DNA from: SZUA-22 sp963751695
GTDB lineage: Bacteria > Bacteroidota > Ignavibacteria > Ignavibacteriales > Melioribacteraceae
Length of the DNA stretch: 64,000 nucleotides
Assembly (NCBI GenBank): GCA_963751695.1
Contig: CAVVVP010000010.1
Span: 372,001 to 436,000, forward strand
Direction of reading: 5' to 3'
In this document: piece after piece, positions 9,127 to 20,302 of the stretch
How the letters are laid out: each line of letters opens with the position of its first letter
How positions within the stretch are numbered: the stretch's first letter is position 1
Position numbers and translations under genes: made by a program
The notes under the pieces: model-generated
Database searches by the model: none
Seen by the model: only the letters and a program-made list of their open reading frames with translations
Told to the model about the DNA's origin: nothing

Positions 9127-10759
9127 TATCCTTCTCCTTTATCTTACTAAAATCATACGGATCATGTGGTACTTCAGGAATAACTTCAAAATTTTCTAAT
9201 GGAGGAGGAGAAGTTGTCTGCCACTCCAAAGTTGCCCCACCCCAAGGATTTGCTTCAGATTTCTTGCCTTTAATTAACGCTACAATAAGATTTGCTATTA
9301 TAAGTATTAAAGTAATCAACATCATCCATGCACCAACAGTCGAGATGAAATGAAGTGTATGAAATTCTTCTAGATAGTCAAAATATCTTCTTGGCATTCC
9401 ATTATAACCAAGAATGAACATTGGGAAATAAAGTACCATGAATGAAATAAAGAATCCTAAAACACAAATATTCGCAACTTTTTCATTATACATTTTGCCA
9501 AACATTTTCGGGAACCAATAATGCATCGCTGCAAAGAATATTGTTCCAGTTCCGCCAAACATGACAAAATGGAAATGAGCAACAACAAAATAAGTATCAT
9601 GAAGATGAACATCTGTTGCAAGTGAACCCAAGACCAATCCAGTCAATCCGCCAATTGAAAAAAGAAAAATAAATGCCATCACCCAAAGAAATGGTGCCCG
9701 AGGATCAATTGAACCCTTATACATTGTAGCTACCCAATTAAAAACTTTTATTGCACTTGGAATAGCAACTATAAAAGTTAAAAATGAGAATACCACTGCA
9801 GCGACTTCACTCATACCACTTGTGAACATATGATGGGCCCAAACAAGATATCCTAAAAATGCTATGGCAAGTGATGAAATTGCAATAGCTTTATATCCAA
9901 ATATTGTTCGTCTAGCAAAAGTAGCTATGATCTCTGAAACAACACCCATTGCTGGCAGAATCATTATATAAACTGCGGGATGAGAATATATCCAAAACAT
10001 ATGCTGATAAAGAATCGGATCTCCGCCTAGATTTGGATCAAAAACGCCAACTCCAAACATTCTTTCCATAATCACCATAAGAAGCGTTATACCGACTATC
10101 GGAGTTGCAATTACTTGAACCCAAGATGTTGCATATAATGCCCAAACATTAAGAGGCATATTGAACCAGCCCATTCCTCGAGCCCGTAATCTATGGATGG
10201 TTGTTACGAAGTTCAAACCGGTTAAAATCGATGAGAATCCAAGCACAAACGCTGCAAGAAGGGCAAAAATGACATTAGTTCCACTTCTAACACTGTATGG
10301 GATATAAAAAGTCCACCCAGTATCAGCAGGACCACCTGTCAAGAAAAGTGATGTAAGTGCTAAACTTGCACCAGCTATATACAACCACCATGATAGCAAA
10401 TTCAATCTTGGGAAAAAGACATCTTTGGCACCAATTTGGAGTGGAAGCATGAAATTACCAAAAATTGCTGGCAATCCAGGAATTATAAATAAGAAGATCA
10501 TTATCACTCCATGGAGAGTAAAGATCTTATTATAAGTATCTGCATCTACAATTGTTTGACCAGGAGCCATCAACTCCAGACGCATTAATTCGCCAAGAAT
10601 AACTCCAACAGAAAAAAATATAATAATTGCAATAAAGTAAAGAAGTCCAATTCTCTTATGATCTGTACTGAAAATCCAAGAAAACAATCCCTTTGCTTTC
10701 TTCGTAGTTCCTTCTTCGTAAAAACTCTTGCTCTCAACAGCAACAGTTTGATCTATCAT
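9113..10759 (-). CDS. coxA: cytochrome c oxidase subunit I, A2 type
   Basis: This catalytic heme-copper subunit has 548 residues and twelve helices. Metal ligands are visible: H83 (low-spin heme), H260 and H309/H310 (CuB), H395 and H397 (hemes) in HDTYFVVAHFHFVM. The cross-link tyrosine is Y264. The 258-264 motif is YSHPAVY, without the HPEVY glutamate. In the established classification this places it in family A2, which uses Tyr-Ser for the proton channel. It heads the oxidase genes downstream of sco. Confidence 0.97.
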   Translation of the reverse strand: MIDQTVAVESKSFYEEGTTKKAKGLFSWIFSTDHKRIGLLYFIAIIIFFSVGVILGELMRLELMAPGQTIVDADTYNKIFTLHGVIMIFLFIIPGLPAIFGNFMLPLQIGAKDVFFPRLNLLSWWLYIAGASLALTSLFLTGGPADTGWTFYIPYSVRSGTNVIFALLAAFVLGFSSILTGLNFVTTIHRLRARGMGWFNMPLNVWALYATSWVQVIATPIVGITLLMVIMERMFGVGVFDPNLGGDPILYQHMFWIYSHPAVYIMILPAMGVVSEIIATFARRTIFGYKAIAISSLAIAFLGYLVWAHHMFTSGMSEVAAVVFSFLTFIVAIPSAIKVFNWVATMYKGSIDPRAPFLWVMAFIFLFSIGGLTGLVLGSLATDVHLHDTYFVVAHFHFVMFGGTGTIFFAAMHYWFPKMFGKMYNEKVANICVLGFFISFMVLYFPMFILGYNGMPRRYFDYLEEFHTLHFISTVGAWMMLITLILIIANLIVALIKGKKSEANPWGGATLEWQTTSPPPLENFEVIPEVPHDPYDFSKIKEKDNVSG

Positions 10760-10768
10760 CTAAAGTCC

Positions 10769-11545
10769 TTATACCTGTTTAACTTTTTGTTTCTTAAAAA
10801 TTAATACTGCTAAAAATGTTACAAATCCCACCATCATAATTGCACCAGTGATTCGCGTAAAATTCAGTTTGTAAGATCTGCCTTCTGGATCATATGTAAA
10901 ACAATATTGCAAAATTCTAGCTGAAGTAGGTCTTACTTCTTCATTCTGTGCATCAATCAAGGCCATTTTCAAATCAAATGGGTTAAAAGATGATCCATAA
11001 ATATACCTTGAAATTTTTCCTTCGGGCGAAACAGCAATTACAGCACCAGCATGAAGATAAGTTCCTTCCTTCTCCTCAAAATTGAATCCTACAGCATTTG
11101 TTATTTTCTTTATGTTCGTTTCATCCCCAGTAAGAAAATACCAAGAATCTTGTGGTATCTTTCTTTTCATACTTTCAAAATAGTTGGATTTCCATTTTGC
11201 AGCGAGTTCTGGGGTCTCTGAAGCATCAAAACTCAGCGTAATTACTCTGAAGTCCTCTCCAGGTTCCATTTCAATGCGATCAACAGCCCAAATTAATTCA
11301 GTTAAAAGAGGGTGACAAACACCTGGGCAGTTATAATATACAACGTCTAGAATAAATGGTTTGTCAATAATTTCACTTAGAGCAACTGTATCTCCGTCAG
11401 AAGTAACAAACTCTGCATCAAGTGGAATGTATGAACCTAACTTCTCATCATAACCAATCTTAATACCGTTGTTTTCAACTTCACTACAAAAAGATGATGT
11501 AACATACAAAAATGATAAAATCGATATAATCGTAAATTTTTTCAT
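10769..11545 (-). CDS. SCO1/SenC copper chaperone
   Basis: This 258-residue thioredoxin-like protein has an N-terminal signal peptide, copper ligands C73 and C77 (NCPGVCH) and H165 (YLHAGAV), and a C-terminal membrane helix at about 235-253. SCO proteins deliver copper to, or reduce, the CuA site of oxidase subunit II. Position between the cytochrome and subunit I supports that. The C-terminal anchor is characteristic of SCO proteins in alternative complex III operons. Confidence 0.92.
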   Translation of the reverse strand: MKKFTIISILSFLYVTSSFCSEVENNGIKIGYDEKLGSYIPLDAEFVTSDGDTVALSEIIDKPFILDVVYYNCPGVCHPLLTELIWAVDRIEMEPGEDFRVITLSFDASETPELAAKWKSNYFESMKRKIPQDSWYFLTGDETNIKKITNAVGFNFEEKEGTYLHAGAVIAVSPEGKISRYIYGSSFNPFDLKMALIDAQNEEVRPTSARILQYCFTYDPEGRSYKLNFTRITGAIMMVGFVTFLAVLIFKKQKVKQV

Positions 11546-11554
11546 TATAAATTA

Positions 11555-12481
11555 TCAACAAATACTATTCAAATAATTATAAACACTTCTTAATTCGTAC
11601 TCATCAAGTAATAGCATTGAATTTTTAAGTCCAACTGAATATGGGTCCAAAGAAATTCCATCCAAAAATACTTCGAAACTCTTCTTCATCTCTGAACTAA
11701 TAAATTTTGAGACTGTTTTATTAAGATCTATGGAATTATTTTTCAGCAATTCGGCAGAATCACTGATATCATTTTGAATAACCGCTACAATACTTATTAC
11801 TAATTCCTCTTTTTTTGAATATTCATTACTGTAAATCGAAATTGCTTTTTTAATGGGGATATTATTAGGATCAATAACCCAAGCTGATAACTGATATTCT
11901 GGTTCTAACTTTTCGTCCACTTCTAGCTGAGTAATTTCTGGATAGTCCGCAAAAGTACGAATATAGTGAATCATCGCAACTCGATCTTGAGGTGAAATAA
12001 ATTCGTAGGCCACCATTCCAGAACCGGTTATTCCTTCATTAAGGGTTTTATACATTCCATAAAAAGTTGAGCCATTTTTCCAACCATCAATATCAGTAAA
12101 ATTTCTTGGTTTCGGATTCAATGCAGCACTTGCTAGACCATCTCCTAATCCATTATCACCATGACATGAAGCACAATTTGTTTTATATAATTGTTTCCCT
12201 TCTTCAACTAGTTCTGGAGTTGGATGAGTGATCAAACTAAGATCCATTGCTGGTTTAATTCCTCCAATCTTGGTCTCAATTTCTCTTTCAATATTCAATG
12301 TATCAATAGCTGACCCAGGAACTTGATTAAAAGTAATGCTATCCAAATTATGGACATAATAAATACCTATTGCCAGAGCAATAGTAAAGAAGTAGATATA
12401 TACCAATCCAAATAATCTTAACGGATTCTTCAAAACCGATAAAAAGTTTATTTCACTATCAATTTTCTTCTTCTCTTCCAT
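11555..12481 (-). CDS. membrane-anchored monoheme cytochrome c
   Basis: The 308-residue protein has one N-terminal helix (about 22-42), then a periplasmic cytochrome c domain with heme site CASCH at 103-107 followed by GDNGLGDG. A likely axial Met lies in GSGMVAYE. The C-terminal 100 residues are helical and carry no motif I recognise. It lies between actF and sco, where a carrier linking the Act complex to the oxidase is expected. Confidence 0.82.
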   Translation of the reverse strand: MEEKKKIDSEINFLSVLKNPLRLFGLVYIYFFTIALAIGIYYVHNLDSITFNQVPGSAIDTLNIEREIETKIGGIKPAMDLSLITHPTPELVEEGKQLYKTNCASCHGDNGLGDGLASAALNPKPRNFTDIDGWKNGSTFYGMYKTLNEGITGSGMVAYEFISPQDRVAMIHYIRTFADYPEITQLEVDEKLEPEYQLSAWVIDPNNIPIKKAISIYSNEYSKKEELVISIVAVIQNDISDSAELLKNNSIDLNKTVSKFISSEMKKSFEVFLDGISLDPYSVGLKNSMLLLDEYELRSVYNYLNSIC

Positions 12482-12501
12482 TAACTATCCTAGTTGAAAA
12501 A

Positions 12502-13696
12502 CTATAATCTAAAATCAATTCCTCTTTGTAATTTTGGATCACCTATAGGCACAAGATTCGTATTTTTTGCCTTCACATTAAATACTGTCATCAAAATTCC
12601 CAATCCTAATGATATAAATCCAAGTTCGATCCATCCAAATGTAACTCCTTCAGGACTAAATGTTGGCATTACAATCCAAAGAAGGTCCATAAAATGAGCA
12701 AATATTAACCAACCAGCCATAAATTTCAACTCTTTGCATCCATCTTGGAGGGCTGTGATAAAAGACCGAAATAAGGGACAACAAAATGAACGAATATAAA
12801 CATAATCGTGAATATCATCCATGAACCTTCCCACCTTTGAAGAAACCAAAAAGTTTCTTCCGGCATATTTGCATACCAAATAAAAGATATTGACTGAAAG
12901 CAATGTAAGCCCAGAAATTAACGAACGCAAATAACAGTGCCCCCAAACTATAATAATGATCATTCATTATCCCTTTGACGAGGAGACCTTTCTCGTTTAA
13001 CCATATCACTAAGAGAGTTCCAACAGCTAAGGCTACAATCACAGTTCCAGAAAAATAATAAACTCCAAAAATCGTTGAAAACCAATGAGGCTCCAAGACT
13101 CATCATCCAATCTATTGACGCAGAATGTTAGAGTTATAGCAAAAATTGGCATGAACAAAGCACTAATCTCTGATATTTCGTTTTGTGATTTTTTGATCTT
13201 TTGTAGTATCTTGTTTTTTTGAATTTTTGTAAGAAGGAAATAAAATAGAATCCAAATCAGAAAATATGCAATGATTCTAATTGTAAAAAAAGTCATCATT
13301 TAAATAAGGGGATTTATGACTTAGTATTTCATCTGTGGCAACAACTTCTACATGAGTCCAGTGGAAAATATCATGACAATGAAAATATATTGGGATTGCA
13401 ACGATTGGAAGAATTAGCAGAACTGAAGAAACAATTTCAGCAACTCTTCTAAAAGGTGTACTCCAAACAGCACCAGCCAAATATTCAAGTGCTACTAAAA
13501 AGAGAGAACCAACCCAATACTTGTTAAAACATTCCAATAACACAACATTATTAAATGCACTTCGAATAGGATCTGATACATATGCGAGAACAACAAAGTG
13601 CAATTCCAATTACGAGATAATACTATGCCCAATTTACCAAGTAATTGGAGGTAATCCTTTTTTGCTATATTCAATTACATGTTCGGTTGAACTCAT
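12502..13696 (-). CDS. actF: alternative complex III subunit ActF (NrfD-like quinol-binding membrane protein), frameshifted
   Basis: ActF is the second NrfD-like membrane subunit of the quinol:cytochrome c oxidoreductase. Its start ATG 13696 (MSSTEHVIEYSKKGLPPITW) follows a good AGGAG site. The protein then jumps between frames several times. Recognisable blocks are WSTPFRRVAEIVSS, ALFMPIFAITLTFC, LEPHWFSTIFGVYYFSG, NDHYYSLGALLFAFVNFWAY, HFMDLLWIVMPTFSPEG and the C-terminus DPKLQRGIDFRL. Spliced together they give about 398 residues, the family length. At least four frame changes occur between 12.78 and 13.66 kb. The blocks are clean in themselves, so sequencing indels are more likely than decay. 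Confidence 0.82.
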
Positions 13697-13718
13697 TATA
13701 AATCAGTCTCCTTAGCAT

Positions 13719-14299
13719 TTAAGATCGCTGTAAAACTCTTATATAAAACTACTGCCCATCTTTCTTATAACTTAACTGGGAAGCATAAGATGGCATAACA
13801 TTTTGTCCATCCATCAGAACATGCATAAATTCTTCCATCACTCCAATTTCTTATTTTTTCCGAATGAATACTTGGAGGATTTGGAAATTGTCCGCTGAAG
13901 TCTGCTATCCCCTTCACCAAAATACCCATGACATGGACTGCAGTAAATATTATATTTTTTCTTGCCTAGCTCAAGATTTTCCTTCGTCATTGAAAGTGGA
14001 TTTACTAATAACATTTCCCGCATCCTCTGGATTATCCAGCAAATCGGATAAGGTACAAATCCCCTAGCAACTGTTCCAGAACTGGATTCTCTGCATTGAA
14101 AACCCGTCTTCAAAAAATGTTGATTAACTTCTTGAGCAATGGATTTTTCTTGTTCACGACATCCAATCGAAAATGGAACCATAAACATTAATTTATTCAG
14201 TGTAAAATAAGTTGGCCTGAAACTGCCAATCCAGTAACTATTAAGAAACCTAAAAATTTTGGTTGTAGCAACTGTATGTCTTAAAATTAACTTCATCAT
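13719..14299 (-). CDS. actE: alternative complex III subunit ActE (monoheme cytochrome c), frameshifted
   Basis: The heme site is clear in NIYCSPCHGYFGEGD, preceded by GTVARGFVPY and NPLSMTKENLELGKKKY, all typical of ActE. The C-terminal block (PPSIHSEKIRNW, DGRIY, NVMPSYASQV, WAVVLYIRVLQRS) is in other frames, ending at TAA 13719. The amino end is uncertain: there is a hydrophobic stretch in mixed frames, and the boundary with actD is blurred by frame changes. It is a periplasmic electron carrier of the complex. Confidence 0.75.
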
Positions 14300-14302
14300 T
14301 CA

Positions 14303-14857
14303 TCAAAATAATTGGTTCAATATACTTTGCTCCAATTGACAGTAAAATAATGATTTACATTTCTGCTCATTAAATTTTGAATCATCAGCTTCGATACAAA
14401 TTCCATATTTATCAGAAGAGACATTTTTCATATAAATCAGTATCATGAAAGGGTGATTTAGTATTTGGAAACTTAAAAAAAATCGAATATCATGCGACAC
14501 AACAGTACCAACTGAAGCTAGATAAAACTGTAATTTCAAAAATGAATTGGAATCAATGCTGGGAATGGAAAGAAATGGTTTACCACCAACAATTACGGGA
14601 TAATCAATTGTGATCATCCAATCCATCATAAACAATGCTAAGACATTCCGCATCATTGCAGACAATCCAATAACTAACGCAATGTATGGCAGTCGAGAAG
14701 GATTTAATTTCATTGCTGAATCCATTCCATGCACAGGGTACGGAGTATTTACATCAAATTTTGTATAATCCCTCAGACTTACCTTTTCGGCTGCATGAAT
14801 AATATCGTCAGGAGTATCAAATAATGCAGTATATCCGTATAGAATTTTTTCACTCAT
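14303..14857 (-). CDS. actD: alternative complex III subunit ActD (DUF3341), frameshifted
   Basis: The N-terminus MSEKILYGYTALFDTPDDI and TPYPVHGMDSAMKL match the DUF3341 subunit, a small membrane protein with a central helical hairpin (DWMITIDYPVIVGGKP between the helices). The frame shifts near 14.66, 14.56, 14.45 and 14.34 kb, inferred because family-like sequence resumes in neighbouring frames (TVVSMIFVFF, KSPFHDTDYM). The true C-terminus probably lies a few codons beyond the stop at 14303, overlapping actE. Confidence 0.72.
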   Translation of the reverse strand: MSEKILYGYTALFDTPDDIIHAAEKVSLRDYTKFDVNTPYPVHGMDSAMKLNPSRLPYIALVIGLSAMMRNVLALFMMDWMITIDYPVIVGGKPFLSIPSIDSNSFLKLQFYLASVGTVVSHDIRFFLSFQILNHPFMILIYMKNVSSDKYGICIEADDSKFNEQKCKSLFYCQLEQSILNQLF

Positions 14858-14859
14858 TC

Positions 14860-16240
14860 TTAATGATCCTTATGAGTTGGTTGTGCACCATCAACAACAG
14901 CTTTAACTTCTGCAATAGAAATCAACAGGTAATGATTTTGTAAATAATAATACACAGTGTAAAGAATAATCCAAAACTTCCAATCAGTAATGAAGCAGTC
15001 TGTTAATAGTAGGTGTAAAATATGCCCAGCTAGAGGGTAAATAATCTCTTGATAATGAAGTGACTGTAATAACAAATCTTTCAAACCACATACCCACATT
15101 TACAAATACAGCAATTACAAACATAAAAGGGATATTGATCTTCTAATTTTTTGAACCAGAATAACTGCGGGAAAAATACGTTACATGAAAACATTATCCA
15201 ATATGCCCAAGCAATAATCGCCAAATGCTCTATTCATAAATGCAAAAACTTCTACTTGAACACCACTGTACCATGCAATAAAAAACTCCATTGAATAAGC
15301 ATAACCAACCAGCATACCGGTTAGTAGAATAATTTTATTCATTTTCTCAAGAGTATCAAGTGTAATGATATGTTCAAAATTGAAAATCTTTCTTATGAAT
15401 ATCAGTACATTTTGCACCATTGCAAAACCTGAAAAAACAGCACCGGCAACAAAATATGGCGGAAATATCGTTGTATGCCATCCAGGTAAAATGGAAACAG
15501 CAAAGTCAAAACTTACAATTGTATGAACAGAAAGAACCAGATGGTGTTGCAAAACCAGCTAATATTAAATAAATCAATTCATAATTTTGCCAGTGTCTAT
15601 TTGAATGTCTCCATCCAAACTTGTAATTGAATAAATAATTTTTTTAATTTTATTTTTGGTTCTATCTCTAAGAGTTGCAAAATCTGGAATTAAACCAATA
15701 TACCAGAATACAAATGAAACTGTAAAATATGTTGAAACAGCAAACACATCCCAAAGCAAAGGAGAAATAAAGTTAACCCACAAAGAATGCTGATTTGGAT
15801 AAGGCAATAAATAAACATGCTGCAATCCATGGTCTACCGGTGTGCATAATTGGGAAAATCATTGCTGTCATTACAGCAAAGATCGTCATACCTTCCGCAA
15901 ATCTTGCAATACCAGTTCTCCATTTTTGTCTGAATAAAAATAGAATAGCAGAAATCAATGTCCCGGCATGACCAATACCAACCCAAAAAACAAAATTAAC
16001 AATTGGCAATCCCCAACCAACTGGATTATTATTACCCCATAAATCCGGTTCCCTAATAAAAAGATGCAGCTAATCCAAGTCCACCAATGGTAAGCATTGT
16101 GAGAGTAACCAGTTAAAGCGATATAGAATTTTTTATCAGGTTTAGTATCAAGTGGTTTAGAGATTAATTCATCAAGTGACCGAAGCGGAGGTTTACCTTC
16201 AACTACTGAATCTCTCTTAGTGTAATCAATAGCTACTCAC
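14860..16240 (-). CDS. actC: alternative complex III subunit ActC (NrfD-like membrane protein), frameshifted
   Basis: A GTG start at 16240 follows AGGAGG and overlaps the actB stop (TAGTG). In pieces the protein reads [86 protein letters not shown] and a C-terminus [16 protein letters not shown]. Together they span about 460 residues, the family length, with many helices. At least six frame changes are needed. ActC is one of the two quinol-interacting membrane subunits. No ordinary Q-loop bc1 genes occur nearby, so this complex is the likely quinol oxidase partner. Confidence 0.82.
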
Positions 16241-19200
16241 TATAAATCCTCCGTACGAGTATTTCTAAGTTTTGCCAAATAAGTAACATTTGGTCTAACA
16301 TTTAATTCTTCTAACACATGATATCTTAAGTCATGTTTTCTATGTTTTGAGATACAGTAGAATTATCATTATTAGAATCACCAAACACAATTGCTTCTGT
16401 CGGGCAAGCAGATTGACAAGCAGTTTCAACTTCATCTGCCGTTAATTTCACTTCCTTCTTTAATTGCATTTTCTCTCACTTCCAAAATTTTCTGAACACA
16501 GAAGGAACATTTCTCCATCACACCTCTGGATCGAACAGTTACTTCAGGATTATTAACCAAAGTGAGTTAATTCATTATCATAATATGCATCTTCAAAATG
16601 ATCTCGGAAATTATAAAAATTAAATCTTCTAACTTTATAAGGACAGTTATTTGCACAATATCTTGTTCCAACACAACTATTATAAGCCATTTGGTTTAGT
16701 CCATCTGGACTATGATTAGTGGCATTAACTGGACAAACATTTTCACATGGTGCATTATCACAATGCTGGCATAGCATCGGCTGAGTTGCTGACAATTGGT
16801 TCTTCAGGAGTTCCAGCTAGTAATATCTATCAATTCTCATCCAATGCATTTCTCTACCGACAGCAACTTGATCTTTGCCAACAACTGGTATGTTATTCTC
16901 AACATCACAAGAAGCTAACACAGTCGGAGCAACTGATACATTTATTCATATCAATTGCTCATTGCCCATTTTTCATCTTTGAATTCATGTGTTCAGCGGT
17001 AATACTAAATACTTCCGCATCCTTGTCCTTATGCAGAAATGTGGATTCTTTTTATATTCAGCTAGTGAAGCTTCTCTTAACAATTCCTCTTGTTAAATGA
17101 AAGTCTTTAACGAAATCTTCATCAAGTGGATGATGCTCTTGAGTTGAAAATAATTCATATTGTGCGCCAGTTTTTTCGATCGAAACATTAGAAGTTATCC
17201 ATCGCGAACCACTTCCATTTGTATTTAGAATATCTGTTGCATCGATTCCAACATCTTTGCCAGCATCTCCAATAACTGTTCTACCATAGCCAAGTTCAAT
17301 TGAGATGAAATCTTTTATAACACCTGGTTGAACCATTACTGGTATTTCAATAGAAGAGTCATTTGAGGATACCTTTATCATATCTCCAATTTCAAGATTA
17401 TATTCCTTTGCAGTCGAAGGAGATATTGCTGCGTAGTTATCCCAAGCAACTTTAGATATTGGATGAGGTATTTCTTGAAGCCATCCATTATTTGCAAATC
17501 TTCCATCTCGGATAAAATAGCTGTCATTTAATAGAAGCCCGAAACCTATAGATTCATCTGATTTATACTTCAAGTCAAATGCGGAAAGATTAAAAGCAGA
17601 TTTATCAACTGATGAATTCTTCAACTCTACAAATCCATCATGCAAAGCTGTATTCCAGAATGATTTGAAGTTGATCGCTAAGTTCATTTTGCTGTAAATA
17701 TTCTCTCTGCAACTCTCCATCAAATATTGGTGATACATATCCTCAGTATATGATTTTGCACTACTATATATCCAAGTTAAAAGGATTGCTTCTTTCTGCC
17801 TTGAATTGTATAAGGGAGCAATAACAGGCTGACGTAAACTATAAACATTTGCTCGTGCGTGAGCATCGCCCCAAGATTCGAATGAATGATTAATTGGTAT
17901 AGTATAACTATCAGAAGTTGATGATTCATTTTGACTATCAACAAGTGAAATTACAGTATCGACTTTACTTAAAGCATTAGAATAATTTAACGAAGATGGT
18001 AAATGAAATACTGGATTCACATCATAATGTATTACTATTCCATATTCACCGACATTCATTTCACTAACTAATTTTTTAAATCCATCTAAATGTGTCTGTT
18101 TCCCACTATCCGTATATGCTTTTTGAAAATCATAAAGGACCGTATTTCCAAGTATTTCGTTTAGCAGATTTACAGCAACATGAACTTCAGATTGAAGGAC
18201 ATCACCGGCGGTAATAATAGCCTTGCCTTTATTCTTTATCAAGTCTTCGATCAAATAATTCACTTTTAAAGAATCCATATTCCATTTTTCGACAAATTTT
18301 TCCATCGAATAATTTGAGAGTTTGCTTTTCACTGCTGGATGAATGTTTATAATGGATTCACCTCTTGAAACAACTGAACTCATAAGAGAAAGAACAAAAT
18401 CGTATTGAGCGTCTGGTCTAACTTGTAATCGATAATCAGAATTTGCCCCGGTTAAACTCAATCCCCCCTCAGCAACATATAAACGATTAAAATTATCGCT
18501 TTTCATTATATCTCGCCTCTTCGTAAAGAGTCGAGTAGATTCCAAATGGTTTCCTTCCTTTGCTAAAAAGTCGCTCTCAAGTGATACAATTATATCAGCT
18601 TCATCCCATTTGATAGCTGGCAAATCAGAAGTACCGTAACTTTGGTACCATGCGAATTTTTTATTACAGTTGTTGAAAAGGTCATAACTAAAGACTTCAA
18701 CTGTTGAAAATCGTTCTTTGAATTCTTTTAAAAGTTTTTTCTCTGTCGGAGAACTAGTTGGATGCGCAATTACAGCTATTTTCTTACCTGATGCTACAGT
18801 CTCATCTAGCTTCTTAATTATTTCTGAATCAATTGTTTCCCAGTTTGCTTTTCGATTTGCTTTTAACGGATGCTGCAATCGAGAGGGATCGTATAAATTA
18901 TATATAGATGCTTGCCCAACAGAACATGTTTTCCCTTGATTAATTGGATGAAGATCATTCCCATCCACTTTGATCGGTCTTGCCTCTCTCGTCTTAATCA
19001 AAATACCACAAGCTTGTGAACATCCATTACATGTCGAAGCATAATAATTTGGTTTCCCAGGAAGTACACCATCAGGTCTTTTAGTATAAGGCACAAGTTC
19101 TTTTTGATCATGATAGTCACTGCAGGCTGTGACTGCAAAAGCAGTAGAAGCTGAGAGCAGAGCAAGAAATTTTCTTCGAGACAGACCAGATAACTGTGAT

Positions 19201-19314
19201 GGGATCAAAGTCATCTGTAATCCCCTCTTTGAACTCATCAAATTTCGGGACTTCCAGTTCTTTCTCGTTAAATTCGTTCAAGCTTTTCCAATATTTTTTA
19301 TTTTCCGATGGCAT
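16240..19314 (-). CDS. actB: alternative complex III subunit ActB (molybdopterin-like plus iron-sulfur domains), frameshifted
   Basis: One gene of about 1,024 codons is inferred. The start ATG 19314 ([15 protein letters not shown]) is typical of the family. After a frame change near 19.2 kb comes a Tat-like motif [11 protein letters not shown] with lipobox-like AVTACS. A clean 700-residue molybdopterin-oxidoreductase-like domain follows ([12 protein letters not shown]). A further change near 17.06 kb leads into the ferredoxin-like domain, with [33 protein letters not shown] and EKCSFC in several frames. Known ActB proteins bind iron-sulfur clusters but no molybdenum cofactor. The stop overlaps actC. 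The iron-sulfur half is damaged; the first half is intact for over 2 kb. Confidence 0.85.
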
Positions 19315-19335
19315 ATTTTTCTTTTCTATCTTCTT

Positions 19336-19506
19336 TTACACTTCTCTTTTTACAGCTCCAGGATGAGGAGTTACATTTTTCAATTTTAGAAATTGCTTTT
19401 TACTACCAAACATTTTTATTGGAATCGTTGAAAGAATAATTGCTCCCATCGAACCTTTTCCTACCTTGGAGAAAAAATTACGTCTACTAGTTGTATTGTT
19501 ATTCAT
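19336..19506 (-). CDS. 56-residue protein with twin-arginine-like signal, between actA and actB
   Basis: Starting at ATG 19506, the product has SRRNFFSKVG followed by a short hydrophobic stretch (MGAIILSTIPI) and a basic tail ending TPHPGAVKREV. The upstream-extended start overlapping actA by 20 bases is less likely. It has no cofactor motif. It could be a small accessory subunit of the Act complex or a relict signal-anchor protein. Conservation in related operons would decide. Confidence 0.55.
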   Translation of the reverse strand: MNNNTTSRRNFFSKVGKGSMGAIILSTIPIKMFGSKKQFLKLKNVTPHPGAVKREV

Positions 19507-19525
19507 TTCTATAATTCTCTCTAAA

Positions 19526-20095
19526 TTACCGATGACAAGCTGCACAATGCTCAGGACCCTTTTTGACTTCTGACAAATAGGGTAGTTTCTTCTCTGGGTT
19601 TCTATGACAATCGAGACATGAATTCATTGTAAATGACTTTATTTGTTGAACTACTTCCATTTCTCTTATATTTCCATGACACGATTCACAATCAATTCCA
19701 GTATTAACGTGTACACTATGATTAAAGTAGGCATATTCAGGAACTTTATGTACTCGTTTCCATGGAAGTGGTTTTCCACTTTCGTAGTATTTTCTTAATT
19801 TAATAATTTCAGGTTGATCTTTCCTTGCAACTGAATGGCAATTCATACAAATATTAACTGAAGGGATCAAAGCATGTCGTCCTTTTGATACACCAGTGTG
19901 GCAATATTGACAGTCAATTCCCATCTCACCAGCATGAAGTTTATGGGAATAATCTATTGGTTGCTCAGGTTGATAACCAACTCCATCACGTTCTTGTCTA
20001 GAAACATAAAAGGTAATTACAAATGAAATTGCTACTACGAAAATTATTAGAGGGACTCGAACTTTAAGAGTATAGTCTAGTATAGTTTTTTTCAT
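19526..20095 (-). CDS. actA: alternative complex III subunit ActA (pentaheme cytochrome c)
   Basis: The 189-residue protein has one N-terminal membrane helix (about 13-31) and five CXXCH heme sites at 62-66, 83-87, 136-140, 160-164 and 184-188. This matches the pentaheme subunit of alternative complex III. The last heme site is almost at the C-terminus. It is the first gene of the operon and is undamaged. The 207 bases upstream, before the polyprenyl synthase stop, presumably hold the operon promoter; I cannot pick a convincing one. Confidence 0.93.
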   Translation of the reverse strand: MKKTILDYTLKVRVPLIIFVVAISFVITFYVSRQERDGVGYQPEQPIDYSHKLHAGEMGIDCQYCHTGVSKGRHALIPSVNICMNCHSVARKDQPEIIKLRKYYESGKPLPWKRVHKVPEYAYFNHSVHVNTGIDCESCHGNIREMEVVQQIKSFTMNSCLDCHRNPEKKLPYLSEVKKGPEHCAACHR

Positions 20096-20302
20096 TTGTA
20101 TCCTAGTAGATAAAAATCCTTTCTAAGCAATTAAATATTTGGTATGTACCCGATTGAAATACATTTTTTATGGCAAAATTTGTGTATTAAAGATATCGTA
20201 TATCATTTTCCAAAAGGACTGCTCAAGATATTAAATTTCTTTTCAAAAGGAAAATGATTTTTGAGGATAATTAAGAATTTTTATTCTTAGAGATTTGTTA
20301 GT

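Noticed and set aside
12502..17100. Many short overlapping proteins in the act region, each as an independent gene
   Set aside because: Read in order they reconstruct ActB to ActF blocks at normal length and order; they are pieces of broken frames.
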